From contig NZ_WLZU01000008.1 in assembly GCF_009870755.1 (NCBI RefSeq), forward strand, positions 1 through 60,024: a DNA stretch of 60,024 nucleotides, written 5' to 3'. Under the pieces are notes generated by a model. The model saw nothing but the letters and a program-made list of their open reading frames with translations, made no database searches and had not been told where the DNA came from. The DNA is from Streptococcus halichoeri. GTDB taxonomy: Bacteria > Bacillota > Bacilli > Lactobacillales > Streptococcaceae. The position numbers were made by a program, and so were the translations under genes. This document shows, piece after piece, positions 9,609-18,265 of the stretch (position 1 is the stretch's first letter; each line of letters opens with the position of its first letter).

Positions 9609-10242
9609 TTATATTTCTTTGGCAATGCAATATGGGGGCTATACCTCAATGGATCAACAATACTTAACCACCATTATGCAGGGGGTGTCAGATCAAGAAA
9701 AGAAGCGGCTGATTACCCCTCCACCTAGTGTTTTAAATGCTTATTTTGCAGAAATATATCAAAAGCAGTCCCCTAAGGCAGCTACAGATTACTATTATCA
9801 GATGTCAAAAGCTTTGGGGCTATGCCAAGCTAATCCTAGTTTTTTTAAAGAATCTCTTCCTTTTGTACGTTTAAATGTCTCAGGCAAAGCTTATGGATAT
9901 GTCTACCAAGAAGCAGAACAAGAAGAAGCCTTGGTTTTTTCTGAGGTGAGTGAGCCAGTGACTGAGGCACTCTTATTTGAACTGGCGATGATTTTTCCGC
10001 ATTATCTGGTTTATCAAGAAGCAAACCAGATTAAAATGTGTCTCAATGGCTTTACTGAGCAAAAGCGGCATAAAGAAGCGTTAGCCGATCACCTTTTGTC
10101 GCAAAAGTATCTCTTTGAGGATGGGACAGTTTTGCTGACTTCCTATAATCAAGAGGAGCTAATAGCTCTGGCTAAGTCCTACTCTGGTCAAAGATGCTAT
10201 GGCTTTCACCAGCGGCAATACCAATTCTATATCAGCAATTAG
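9601..10242 (+). CDS. Conserved hypothetical protein, function unknown
   Basis: A 213-residue soluble protein starting MTDYISLAMQYGGYTSMDQQ. I do not recognise a domain. It has no signal peptide or membrane segment, is rich in Tyr, Gln and Glu, and ends QRQYQFYISN. It overlaps hflX by eight bases and is followed by rnz after 21 bases, so it is co-expressed with a ribosome-rescue GTPase and a tRNA-processing nuclease. That neighbourhood suggests, but does not show, a link to translation or RNA. Codon use is like its neighbours, and I see no sign of transfer. Confidence 0.75.
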   Translation: MTDYISLAMQYGGYTSMDQQYLTTIMQGVSDQEKKRLITPPPSVLNAYFAEIYQKQSPKAATDYYYQMSKALGLCQANPSFFKESLPFVRLNVSGKAYGYVYQEAEQEEALVFSEVSEPVTEALLFELAMIFPHYLVYQEANQIKMCLNGFTEQKRHKEALADHLLSQKYLFEDGTVLLTSYNQEELIALAKSYSGQRCYGFHQRQYQFYISN

Positions 10243-10263
10243 AAAGTATAAGTTAATTTAATA

Positions 10264-11193
10264 ATGGAAATACAGTTTTTAGGGACAGGTGCTGGCCAGC
10301 CGGCTAAGCAGCGAAATGTTTCGAGTCTAGTTTTAAAATTGCTAGATGAAATCAATGAAGTGTGGATGTTTGATTGTGGTGAAGGAACCCAGCGCCAAAT
10401 TTTAGAGACGCACATTAAGCCTCGTAAAATTAAAAAAATCTTTATCACACATTTACATGGGGACCATATTTTTGGCCTGCCGGGTTTTTTAGCCAGCCGG
10501 GCTTTTCAAGCAAGTGAAGAGCAAACCGACATTGAGATTTATGGACCTGTTGGCATCAAGTCCTTTGTGATGACCAGCCTCAAGGTTTCTGGTTCAAGAC
10601 TACCTTATCGCATCCATTTCAAAGAATTCACCGAAAATGATCTAGGTCTATTGATGGAGACTGATAAATTTTTGGTTTATGGAGAACAATTAGCGCATAC
10701 GATTTTTTGTATTGGTTACCGTATTGTCCAAAAAGACTTAGAGGGAACCTTAAATGCTGAAGCTTTAAAAGCAGCTGGCGTGCCCTTTGGTCCTTTGTTT
10801 GGCCAGGTAAAAAATGGCCAAGATGTCGTCTTAGAAGATGGTAGGCTAATTAGAGCTAGTGATTTTATCTCTGCTCCGAAAAAAGGGAAAATCATTACGA
10901 TTATCGGTGATACCCGCAAAACCCCAGCCAGCGTTCGGCTGGCCAGAGATGCGGATGTTTTAGTTCATGAATCAACCTATGGTAGAGGTGATGACCGGAT
11001 GGCTCGTAACCATGGCCATTCTACCAATATGCAGGCCGCTGAGATTGCCAAAGAAGCAAAAGCTAAACGTCTCTTGTTAAATCACGTTTCTGCTCGGTTT
11101 TTGGGCCGCGCTTGTCGTCAACTGGAAAAAGATGCCGCAACGATTTTTGAACCCGTTAAGGTTGTCAAAGATTTAGAGGAAGTGAGTATTTAA
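10264..11193 (+). CDS. rnz: Ribonuclease Z (tRNA 3' endonuclease)
   Basis: A 309-residue metallo-beta-lactamase-fold nuclease that trims the 3' trailers of pre-tRNAs lacking encoded CCA. The zinc motif [15 protein letters not shown] (HxHxDH) lies near residues 62-76. TIIGDTRKT near residue 217 and the C-terminal [10 protein letters not shown] supply further metal ligands, and HESTYGRGD and [14 protein letters not shown] are family signatures. The length is standard. Its stop codon overlaps the ATG of the next gene by one base (TAATG), indicating translational coupling. Confidence 0.95.
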   Translation: MEIQFLGTGAGQPAKQRNVSSLVLKLLDEINEVWMFDCGEGTQRQILETHIKPRKIKKIFITHLHGDHIFGLPGFLASRAFQASEEQTDIEIYGPVGIKSFVMTSLKVSGSRLPYRIHFKEFTENDLGLLMETDKFLVYGEQLAHTIFCIGYRIVQKDLEGTLNAEALKAAGVPFGPLFGQVKNGQDVVLEDGRLIRASDFISAPKKGKIITIIGDTRKTPASVRLARDADVLVHESTYGRGDDRMARNHGHSTNMQAAEIAKEAKAKRLLLNHVSARFLGRACRQLEKDAATIFEPVKVVKDLEEVSI

Positions 11194-11957
11194 TGGCAAA
11201 ACGAACTTTTTTGATTACAGGAGCTAGTGGTGGCTTAGCGCAAGCTATTATTCATCAATTGTCCACTGATGATTTCATTATTTTAGTTGGCCGAGATGCC
11301 CAAAAGCTGGCAACCTTATATGCTGAGATTCCTCATAAGGCCATTTATGCGATTGATATTAAAGATAGTCAGGCTATTGCTCTTTTAGTGGAAGAGATTG
11401 CGCAAAAGCATGGCCAAGTTGATGTATTGATTAACAATGCAGGCTTTGGTGCTTTTAAAAGCTATGATGCCTTTGACAGTGCAGAAATTGCCGAAATGTT
11501 TGCCGTCAATACTCTGGCAAGCATTACTTTTGCGCGTTTGATTGGCCATCAGATGGCTAGCAGAGGTCGGGGGCACATTATCAATATTGTGTCCATGGCT
11601 GGCCTGATTGCTTCTAGCAAATCAACAGTCTATTCTGCGACCAAATTTGCCATGATTGGCTATTCAAATGCCCTACGTTTAGAACTAGCTGATCAGGGTG
11701 TCTTTGTGACTACGGTCAATCCAGGGCCAATTGCGACAGGCTTTTTTGATCAGGCTGATCCGTCTGGTCAGTACTTGGCTAGCGTGAGCCGTTTTACCTT
11801 ACAGCCCCAGCAAGTTGCAAAGCGGATTGTCGCGGTTCTTGATCGGCCTAAGCGCGAACTCAATCTTCCCTTCTTATTGGCAGCGGCCAACACCTTTTAT
11901 GCCCTCTTTCCACGGCTCTCAGATTTTTTTGCACGAAAGGTCTTTAATTATAAATGA
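11193..11957 (+). CDS. Short-chain dehydrogenase/reductase (DltE/YqjQ-like)
   Basis: A 254-residue classical SDR. It shows the NAD(P)-binding TGASGGLAQAI at residues 8-18, NNAG at about 81, Ser in NIVSMAGLIAS, and the catalytic YSATKFAMI. A PGPIAT segment follows, and the C-terminal tail (LAAANTFYALFPRLSDFFARKVF) is hydrophobic, as in the YqjQ/DltE group. Its substrate is unknown. It overlaps rnz by one base and recJ by four, so it is embedded in the same operon. In many streptococci an SDR sits between rnz and recJ with no proven role. Confidence 0.85.
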   Translation: MAKRTFLITGASGGLAQAIIHQLSTDDFIILVGRDAQKLATLYAEIPHKAIYAIDIKDSQAIALLVEEIAQKHGQVDVLINNAGFGAFKSYDAFDSAEIAEMFAVNTLASITFARLIGHQMASRGRGHIINIVSMAGLIASSKSTVYSATKFAMIGYSNALRLELADQGVFVTTVNPGPIATGFFDQADPSGQYLASVSRFTLQPQQVAKRIVAVLDRPKRELNLPFLLAAANTFYALFPRLSDFFARKVFNYK

Positions 11958-14188
11958 TCACAGCTACTTATCAATGGGCCCTAGCTAAGGAAAAGCCAGA
12001 TGCTGGCTTTTTTAAGCTTGCTAAGAACCAGGGACTTAGCCAGGCAGCGGCCCAGTTAGTTTATCAAAGGGGCATCCGCACAGCAGAAGATTTAACAGCT
12101 TTTTTGACCGCTGATTTAGCTGATTTGCATGATCCCTATTTACTTCATGATATGGCAAAAGCAGTGCCGCGCATTCGCCGGGCGATTGAGCAGGCAGAAA
12201 CGATTTTAGTGTACGGCGATTACGATGCCGATGGAATGACGTCTGCCTCAATTGTTCAAGAAACACTAGAGATGCTAGGAGCCCAAGTGCGGACTTATTT
12301 GCCTAATCGTTTTAGTGATGGCTACGGGCCAAATCAAAGTGTCTACAAATATTTCATAGAACAAGAAGACGTCTCCTTGATTATCACTGTTGATAATGGC
12401 GTGGCTGGCCATGAGGCGATTGCTTACGCGCAAGCCCAGGGAGTTGATGTCATTGTCACCGACCACCATAGTTTACCTGAGGCTTTGCCAAAAGCTTTCG
12501 CGATTATCCATCCAGAACATCCAGATGCCGATTACCCTTTTCACTATTTAGCGGGCTGTGGCGTTGCTTTCAAATTGGCTTGTGCCCTTTTAGAGAGTAT
12601 TCCCACAGAGTTTTTAGATTTGGTAGCCATTGGCACCATTGCTGATATGGTGAGCTTGACCGGTGAGAATCGCATTTTGGTTAAAAATGGACTAGCCGTC
12701 TTACGCCAAACCGAGCGAATTGGTCTGCAAGAGTTGATGCAGCTCGCTGATGTTAAGCCTGGTGACTGTGACGAGGAAACCATCGGCTTTCAAATTGCGC
12801 CTGCCTTAAATGCACTTGGCCGACTGGATGATCCAAATCCTGCTTTGGAATTACTGACAGGTTTTGATGAGGAAGAAACCCATCAAATAGCCCTGATGAT
12901 TCATGCCAAAAATCAAGAGCGTAAGGAGCTTGTCCAAGCTATTTATCAGGAAGCTTTAGAGATGGTGGACTTGGCCCAGCCTATTCAGGTTTTAGCCAAA
13001 AAAGGCTGGCATCCAGGCGTACTAGGGATTGTTGCTGGCCGCATCATGGAAGAAATCGGTCGTCCAGTTATTGTTTTGGGAATTTCTGATGATGAGCTGG
13101 CTAAGGGCTCAGCACGCAGTCCAGAAAGGATTAATATTTACCAGGCTCTAGCTGCGGCCAAAGAACATCTGCTCGCCTTTGGTGGACATGCTGGAGCTGC
13201 TGGTATGACCATTGATGCGGCTGAATTGCCCCTCTTGCGTCAGGCCTTGGCTGATTATGTGGCCAACAAGCACTTAGCGATTGATCAAAAGAGTCAACTC
13301 AGCTTAGATGACGAATTAGACCTCAAGCAGCTCAGTTTAGCAACCCTTAAGGAATTGAGTGTTCTAGCGCCTTTTGGGATGGATAATAAAAAGCCTCTTT
13401 TTTGGTTACGGGATTTTCAGGTCTTACAAGCTCGCAGCATGGGGCAAAATAATCGCCATTTGAAATTAAAAATTGCCAAAGATGGTGTCGAAATTGACGT
13501 GGTTGCCTTTCAAAAAGGTTCCTTTTGGCAAGAATTTCAGCAGGCTCGCGGTCTGGAGTTGGCTGTGACCCTCAGTGTGAACCAATGGAATGGTCACACT
13601 AGTATCCAATTATTTTTGGTTGATGCACGAGTATCTGGGATTCAATTGATCGATGTCCGTAAGCGTAATGCGGTAATTCCTAAGCATTTGCCTAGCTTAG
13701 CTGAAGCTAAAGATGGGCAAGCTGCCTTACTTGAACTTATCCCTGATGAGCCCAATCAGCTGCGCCAGCAATTTGCCCAAAAACACCTAACGGCTATTTA
13801 CTTTAAAAATAAGATTGAGCAACCTCTATACTTGTCTGGTTATGGCAGTAAGGAGCAGTTTGCTAAACTATATAAAACTCTCTACCAATTTCCAGAGTTT
13901 GACATCCGCTATAAATTGCTTGATTTGGCCAGCTATTTGAACCTTGATCAGCAGCTTTTAACAAAAATGATTCAAATTTTTGAAGAGCTTGGTTTTGTAA
14001 ACATTGCCGATGGAGTAATGACGGTGATTAAGGATGCACCAAAGAAGGATTTAACTGAGAGTTTGATTTATCAAAACTTAAAAGCCAAGGTGGCTTATCA
14101 AGAATTAATGGCTCTAGGCAGCCCGCAGGCTATTTATGATTGGCTAAGAGCAGCAGATGAGCCAAATAGTAGGTTTGGGGATAAATAA
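11954..14188 (+). CDS. recJ: Single-strand DNA-specific 5'-3' exonuclease RecJ
   Basis: A 744-residue DHH-superfamily exonuclease of recombination and mismatch repair. Motifs visible are VYGDYDADGMTSASI (motif I), TVDNG (motif II), VTDHHSLPEALP (DHH, motif III), and GIVAGRIMEE with LAFGGHAGAAGMT of the DHHA1 domain. An OB-fold follows (QVLQARSMGQNNRHLKLKI), and then the longer C-terminal domain typical of Gram-positive RecJ. The start overlaps the SDR stop by four bases (ATGA). recJ closes the operon; apt has its own promoter 70 bases downstream. Confidence 0.94.
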   Translation: MITATYQWALAKEKPDAGFFKLAKNQGLSQAAAQLVYQRGIRTAEDLTAFLTADLADLHDPYLLHDMAKAVPRIRRAIEQAETILVYGDYDADGMTSASIVQETLEMLGAQVRTYLPNRFSDGYGPNQSVYKYFIEQEDVSLIITVDNGVAGHEAIAYAQAQGVDVIVTDHHSLPEALPKAFAIIHPEHPDADYPFHYLAGCGVAFKLACALLESIPTEFLDLVAIGTIADMVSLTGENRILVKNGLAVLRQTERIGLQELMQLADVKPGDCDEETIGFQIAPALNALGRLDDPNPALELLTGFDEEETHQIALMIHAKNQERKELVQAIYQEALEMVDLAQPIQVLAKKGWHPGVLGIVAGRIMEEIGRPVIVLGISDDELAKGSARSPERINIYQALAAAKEHLLAFGGHAGAAGMTIDAAELPLLRQALADYVANKHLAIDQKSQLSLDDELDLKQLSLATLKELSVLAPFGMDNKKPLFWLRDFQVLQARSMGQNNRHLKLKIAKDGVEIDVVAFQKGSFWQEFQQARGLELAVTLSVNQWNGHTSIQLFLVDARVSGIQLIDVRKRNAVIPKHLPSLAEAKDGQAALLELIPDEPNQLRQQFAQKHLTAIYFKNKIEQPLYLSGYGSKEQFAKLYKTLYQFPEFDIRYKLLDLASYLNLDQQLLTKMIQIFEELGFVNIADGVMTVIKDAPKKDLTESLIYQNLKAKVAYQELMALGSPQAIYDWLRAADEPNSRFGDK

Positions 14189-14190
14189 GT

Positions 14191-14219
14191 TTTACGAAAC
14201 AAGGCTTTCATGGTATAAT
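14191..14219 (+). promoter_or_regulatory. apt promoter
   Basis: TTTACG (14191-14196) and TATAAT (14214-14219) lie 17 bases apart, with TGG in front of the -10 box. The ATG of apt is at 14265. Confidence 0.65.
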
Positions 14220-14264
14220 GAAGAGTATTTTATGTTGACCGAAAGTCGCTAGAAAGAAAGTATT

Positions 14265-14783
14265 ATGGATTTAACAAATTATATTGCAACCATTGAAAAT
14301 TATCCCAAAGAAGGCATCACTTTTCGAGACATCTCTCCTTTGATGGCAGATGGCAAAGCTTATAGTTATGCGATTCGGGAAATTGCCCAATACGCTTGCG
14401 ATAAGGACATTGATATGATTGTCGGCCCAGAAGCACGGGGCTTTATCATTGGCTGTCCGGTCGCTGTTGAATTGGGAATTGGTTTTGCACCTGTTCGTAA
14501 ACCAGGGAAATTACCACGTGAGGTGGTTTCAGCTGATTATGAAAAAGAATATGGTTTAGACACCTTAACCATGCATGCCGATGCTATTAAACCTGGACAA
14601 CGTGTCTTGATTGTTGATGACTTATTAGCAACCGGTGGAACCGTTAAAGCAACGATCGAAATGGTTCAGCAATTAGGTGGTGTTGTTGCAGGATGTGCCT
14701 TTCTTATCGAACTCGATGGCTTAAATGGCCGCCATGCTATTGGTGATATTGATGTTAAAGTTTTGATGAACTTCCCAGGCTAA
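14265..14783 (+). CDS. apt: Adenine phosphoribosyltransferase
   Basis: A 172-residue enzyme converting adenine and PRPP to AMP in purine salvage. The PRPP-binding motif [16 protein letters not shown] lies near residues 117-132. The N-terminal [15 protein letters not shown] and the [10 protein letters not shown] loop are typical of the family, and the length is standard. The gene directly follows recJ, an order I recall from streptococci and related firmicutes. AAAGAAAG just upstream is the likely ribosome binding site. Confidence 0.96.
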   Translation: MDLTNYIATIENYPKEGITFRDISPLMADGKAYSYAIREIAQYACDKDIDMIVGPEARGFIIGCPVAVELGIGFAPVRKPGKLPREVVSADYEKEYGLDTLTMHADAIKPGQRVLIVDDLLATGGTVKATIEMVQQLGGVVAGCAFLIELDGLNGRHAIGDIDVKVLMNFPG

Positions 14784-14842
14784 GGTCAGTTGCTTGACTG
14801 ACTCAATACCTAACTACTAATGACTAGTGAGAATGGGGGATT

Positions 14843-15535
14843 ATGAGTTATTTAGAGCACTATAAATCAGGCAACTTGGTTTTTCCAAGTGCCTTGCTTT
14901 TTCATTATAAGGATCTTTTTAATAATCCAGATGATTTTTTGGTGTGGCAGTTTTTTTACCTGCAAAATACCACAAGCAAAGAGGAGATTGTTCCCAGTCA
15001 AATTGCTAAGGCGCTGGGAAAAACAGTAGCTGACATCAATAAAGCCATTGCTAGTTTAAGCCAGCAGCAGCTTTTAGATATGAAAACCATTGAGTTGGCC
15101 GGCGAGATTGAAACCATTTTTGATGCAACCCCTGCCTTGGCTAAATTAGATGAAGTCATTGCAAAGGCTAAACAACCCCATGCAACTGATACCGACGTTG
15201 CTACACCAATCAATCCCCTGCGCAGCCTGGTGACCGATTTTGAACAAGAATTAGGGCGTTTACTTAGTCCCTTTGAGTTAGAAGACTTGCAAAAAACTGT
15301 CAGTGAGGATAAGGTTGACCCTGATTTGATCCGCGAAGCCCTTCGCGAAGCTGTTTTTAATGGCAAAACCAATTGGAAATACATCCAAGCAATCCTGCGC
15401 AATTGGCGCAAGGAGGGCATTACTAATTTGCGGCAAGTCAAAGAAAAGCAGCAAGAACGTGAGACAAAAAACCAGCAGGTGGCCGTTTCAGATGACTTTT
15501 TAGCGGCGATGAATTTATGGAGTGATGATGAGTAA
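14843..15535 (+). CDS. dnaD: DnaD-type replication initiation protein
   Basis: A 230-residue primosomal protein that, with DnaB and DnaI in low-GC Gram-positives, helps load the replicative helicase and remodels DNA. An N-terminal winged-helix region (LVFPSALLFHYKDLF) is followed by the DnaB_2/DDBH2 domain (LSPFELEDLQKTV, then NWKYIQAILRNWRKEGI at about residues 170-195). The acidic C-terminal end is short. It overlaps nth by one base (TAATG); the dnaD-nth pair is also seen in Bacillus. Confidence 0.93.
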   Translation: MSYLEHYKSGNLVFPSALLFHYKDLFNNPDDFLVWQFFYLQNTTSKEEIVPSQIAKALGKTVADINKAIASLSQQQLLDMKTIELAGEIETIFDATPALAKLDEVIAKAKQPHATDTDVATPINPLRSLVTDFEQELGRLLSPFELEDLQKTVSEDKVDPDLIREALREAVFNGKTNWKYIQAILRNWRKEGITNLRQVKEKQQERETKNQQVAVSDDFLAAMNLWSDDE

Positions 15536-16197
15536 TGCGCATCGGTAAAGAACGGTTACGTAAAGTTTTAGCAATTATTGCGGAGATGTTTCCAGAGGCA
15601 AAGGGCGAACTAACTTGGCAACCTGATCGCCCCTATCAGTTATTGATTGCTGTCATCTTGTCAGCCCAAACAACGGATAAGGCCGTAAATAAGGTAACAC
15701 CAGTTTTATGGGCTAAATATCCAGATTTGGCTGATTTGGCGGCAGCTGAGCTTTCTGATGTTGAAACCTGTCTGCGTACCATTGGCCTTTACAAAAACAA
15801 GGCCAAAAACATTATCAGAACAGCGCAATTACTACTAGAGGAGTTTGACGGGCAAGTCCCTAAAACGTACGCCCAACTCGAAAGCCTGCCAGGAGTTGGT
15901 CGCAAAACAGCAAATGTGGTACTAGGTGAAGTTTATAATATTCCAGGGATAGCTGTTGATACTCATGTCGCGCGCGTGGCCAAGCGGCTCAACATCTCAG
16001 CCCCTGATGCTTCTGTTACCCAAATCGAAACGGATCTAATGGCAAAAATTCCTAAACGAGACTGGGTCAAGACCCACCACCGCTTGATTTTCTTTGGGCG
16101 ATATCATTGCCTGGCTAAGAATCCCAAATGTCAGGAATGTCCCGTCCAAAGCTACTGCCATTATTACAAACAATTGCAGAAAAAAAGTCTGAGTTGA
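15535..16197 (+). CDS. nth: Endonuclease III (DNA glycosylase/AP lyase)
   Basis: A 220-residue base-excision repair enzyme removing oxidised pyrimidines. It has the helix-hairpin-helix LESLPGVGRKTANVVL with the catalytic Lys, the catalytic Asp in AVDTHVARVAKRL, and a 4Fe-4S cluster loop (C-x6-C-x2-C-x5-C in CLAKNPKCQECPVQSYC) near the C-terminus. The length is standard. It is translationally coupled to dnaD. The hairpin terminator at 16278-16318 probably ends the apt-side transcript. Confidence 0.95.
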   Translation: MRIGKERLRKVLAIIAEMFPEAKGELTWQPDRPYQLLIAVILSAQTTDKAVNKVTPVLWAKYPDLADLAAAELSDVETCLRTIGLYKNKAKNIIRTAQLLLEEFDGQVPKTYAQLESLPGVGRKTANVVLGEVYNIPGIAVDTHVARVAKRLNISAPDASVTQIETDLMAKIPKRDWVKTHHRLIFFGRYHCLAKNPKCQECPVQSYCHYYKQLQKKSLS

Positions 16198-16277
16198 CCT
16201 GCATTCCAAAAGCTAGCCAAATTTTCCAAAACCTTTGCGAGTCTTAAGAAGGTAATACAGTAAATAAATGAGTGATT

Positions 16278-16318
16278 ACTCTTAGAAATGTTGATATGAC
16301 AGACTTCTAAGAGTTTTT
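16278..16318 (+). terminator. Terminator after nth
   Basis: Exact 10-base arms ACTCTTAGAA (16278-16287) and TTCTAAGAGT (16305-16314), followed by T's, 80 bases after the nth stop codon. Confidence 0.8.
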
Positions 16319-16444
16319 CATTTTCAGTGATAAAGCCCCCTGATGCCAACAGCCGCAAGCCCGTTGAGCTGCTCGCTGATATAGTCACTAACACGCCATC
16401 TTTACAAGGCGAGCAGCATCCTTTCTTACCAACACAGCAGTGAG
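16319..16444. other. Intergenic DNA between nth and trmK, nothing recognisable
   Basis: This piece is richer in GC than the terminator region before it. It contains repeated CGAGCAGC/GCTGCTCG words (for example GCTGCTCGC near 16368 and GCGAGCAGC near 16409) that can pair as a loose hairpin. No gene is evident on either strand; the - strand frame crossing it has no family features. Confidence 0.35.
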
Positions 16445-16615
16445 ATGGGCGAGCGCAGCAAATTTTGCTATAATGGTAAAAAGGTTGCACGCCTTAGGCT
16501 CAAAGGGCTTGTGCTTGATGTTGAAGGCACTACCTTCCACCAAGTAGCCGTGCCAGTTGCCTTAGCCGCTGCGAAAACACGAAGCAACCTAAAGCCAGAA
16601 GAAGAGAAAGTCTAA
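16445..16615 (+). CDS. Possible small ORF ahead of trmK (uncertain)
   Basis: A 56-codon frame starting MGERSKFCYNGKK, with a soluble-looking core LRLKGLVLDVEGTTFHQVAV and a charged end PEEEKV. It ends five bases before the trmK ATG, as a coupled gene would. Against it, the ATG at 16445 has no ribosome binding site. A likely -10 box (TATAAT at 16469-16474, preceded by TTGC) lies inside it, so a transcript from there could only use a later start such as GTG in frame. It may be a small protein, a gene remnant, or chance. I do not recognise it. Confidence 0.25.
   Translation: MGERSKFCYNGKKVARLRLKGLVLDVEGTTFHQVAVPVALAAAKTRSNLKPEEEKV
16466..16474 (+). promoter_or_regulatory. Candidate -10 region for trmK
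   Basis: TTGCTATAATGG holds a perfect TATAAT (16469-16474) with a partly extended upstream element and no clear -35. It is the only good -10 between the nth terminator and trmK, and implies a leader of about 140 bases. Confidence 0.45.
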
Positions 16616-16620
16616 AAACC

Positions 16621-17307
16621 ATGGAACACTTATCAAAACGTCTCAGCCTTGTTGCTGAAAAAATTCCTCCCGGTAGCCGTTTGTTAGATGTAGGAAGTGA
16701 TCATGCTTACTTACCCATCTATCTAGCGTCCCAAGGCCTTATCGATAGAGCGGTAGCTGGAGAAGTTGTCAAAGGCCCGTACGAATCTGCTTGTCGTAAT
16801 GTCGCTGCGCATGGCCTGCAACAAGTCATTTCGGTTCGCCTGGCCAATGGCTTAGCCGCCATGCAAGCTGAAGATGGCATCACAGCTGTGAGCATCTGTG
16901 GCATGGGTGGCCGTTTGATTGCTGATATTCTTGGAGCAGGCCAGGCCCAGTTAGCGACAGTAAAAACCCTGGTGCTCCAACCCAATAATCGTGAAGATGA
17001 ATTACGCCAGTGGTTAGTGGCCCATCAATTTGCCATTGTTGCTGAAACCATTCTTATGGAAAATGATAAATATTATGAGATTATAGTGGCCCAGCCCGGC
17101 CACCAAATGCTTGATGCTAAATCTTATCGCTTTGGGCCATTTTTGTCCCAGGCCAAGACAGCTGTCTTTAAGGCCAAGTGGCACAGAGAATATGTTAAAT
17201 TAGCCGAGGCACTTGCTTGTGTGCCCCACGCCCGCACCAAAGACCGCGCAGCCATTACCCAAAAAATGGCTGCTATTAAGGAGATGATTGAAGATGAAGG
17301 CAAGTGA
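16621..17307 (+). CDS. trmK: tRNA (adenine-N1)-methyltransferase TrmK
   Basis: A 228-residue SAM-dependent enzyme methylating A22 in the D-loop of tRNAs. The N-terminal Rossmann motif [17 protein letters not shown] lies at about residues 19-35. [18 protein letters not shown] and the catalytic-region [15 protein letters not shown] and [16 protein letters not shown] segments are diagnostic, and a C-terminal coiled-coil region follows. The length matches TrmK/YqfN. It overlaps the Nif3-like gene by 14 bases, an arrangement also seen in Bacillus (yqfN-yqfO). Confidence 0.93.
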   Translation: MEHLSKRLSLVAEKIPPGSRLLDVGSDHAYLPIYLASQGLIDRAVAGEVVKGPYESACRNVAAHGLQQVISVRLANGLAAMQAEDGITAVSICGMGGRLIADILGAGQAQLATVKTLVLQPNNREDELRQWLVAHQFAIVAETILMENDKYYEIIVAQPGHQMLDAKSYRFGPFLSQAKTAVFKAKWHREYVKLAEALACVPHARTKDRAAITQKMAAIKEMIEDEGK

Positions 17308-18085
17308 TATTATTGAACGCTACGAAGCATTTTGCCCGCCAGACTTATCCCTTGAGGGAGACAGTGTTGGGCTACAAGTTGGGCGGTTGACTAAGGATGT
17401 TGAGCGGGTCATGGTGACCTTGGATATTCGGGAACAAACAGTCGCAGAAGCCATCGCGTGTGGTGTGGATCTGATCATCACAAAACACGCCCCTATTCAT
17501 AAAGGCTTGAAGGACTTGGTTGCTTCTCCCCAGCGTGATATTGTCTTAAGCCTCGTTAAGCATGATATTGCAGTCTATGTCAGTCACACCAATATTGATG
17601 TGGTTCCTGGTGGATTGAATGACTGGTTTTGCCAAGAATTGGGAATTGAAGAGCCGCGCCCGCTGGCTGAGACAAAAAATGGCTTTGGCCTTGGCCGCAT
17701 TGGCCATATTCAGCCCCAAAGCTTAGAAGCCTTCGCGCATAAAATCAAGACTGTCTTTGGATTAGACAGCATCCGCCTGGTGCGCTACGGAAAGGCCAAT
17801 CCGCTGATAGAGACAGTGGCCATCTGTGGTGGCTCTGGCGATAAATTTTATCCGCAGGCCCGAGACAAGGGAGCGGATGTTTATGTGACCGGCGATATTT
17901 ATTATCATACTGCCCATGAGATGTTAACCGATGGCCTGGTGGCCATTGATCCTGGTCACCACATTGAAGTTCTCTTTATTGATGGTGTTTTGCGAAAATT
18001 AGAAGAATGGAAAAAACAAGAAGGCTGGTCAGTCAGCTTTCTAGCCAGTCAGCGCTCCACTAATCCCTTTAGCCACTTATCCTAG
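17294..18085 (+). CDS. Nif3-like dinuclear metal protein (YqfO family, short form)
   Basis: A 263-residue Nif3/GTP cyclohydrolase 1 type 2 family protein. Metal-binding features are [14 protein letters not shown] near residue 61, [11 protein letters not shown], and the C-terminal [25 protein letters not shown]. The middle PII/CutA-like insertion of the longer B. subtilis YqfO is absent, as is usual in streptococci. The true function is unsettled. The ATG at 17294 is chosen because AAGGAG (17278-17283) lies ten bases before it. It overlaps trmK, so the two are co-translated. Confidence 0.9.
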   Translation: MKASDIIERYEAFCPPDLSLEGDSVGLQVGRLTKDVERVMVTLDIREQTVAEAIACGVDLIITKHAPIHKGLKDLVASPQRDIVLSLVKHDIAVYVSHTNIDVVPGGLNDWFCQELGIEEPRPLAETKNGFGLGRIGHIQPQSLEAFAHKIKTVFGLDSIRLVRYGKANPLIETVAICGGSGDKFYPQARDKGADVYVTGDIYYHTAHEMLTDGLVAIDPGHHIEVLFIDGVLRKLEEWKKQEGWSVSFLASQRSTNPFSHLS

Positions 18086-18265
18086 GAGCAGGCCGCAAGA
18101 CACACCCCAGACTCAGGCGGGTTAGCAACGGATTAGATATAAGGCCCTATCAGGGAAGTCATAATGATTAAACCATAAAAAGCAAAAACCTCAAGTCTGC
18201 TTGCCTTAACAAGATAGGACAAAGCATTAGCCAGTGTTTTTAGCTTACCCATACCAGGAGGAAAG

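Noticed and set aside
14998..15441. A 147-codon - strand frame inside dnaD
   Set aside because: It lies wholly opposite a clear dnaD gene, with Ser/Arg-rich shadow composition typical of antisense frames.
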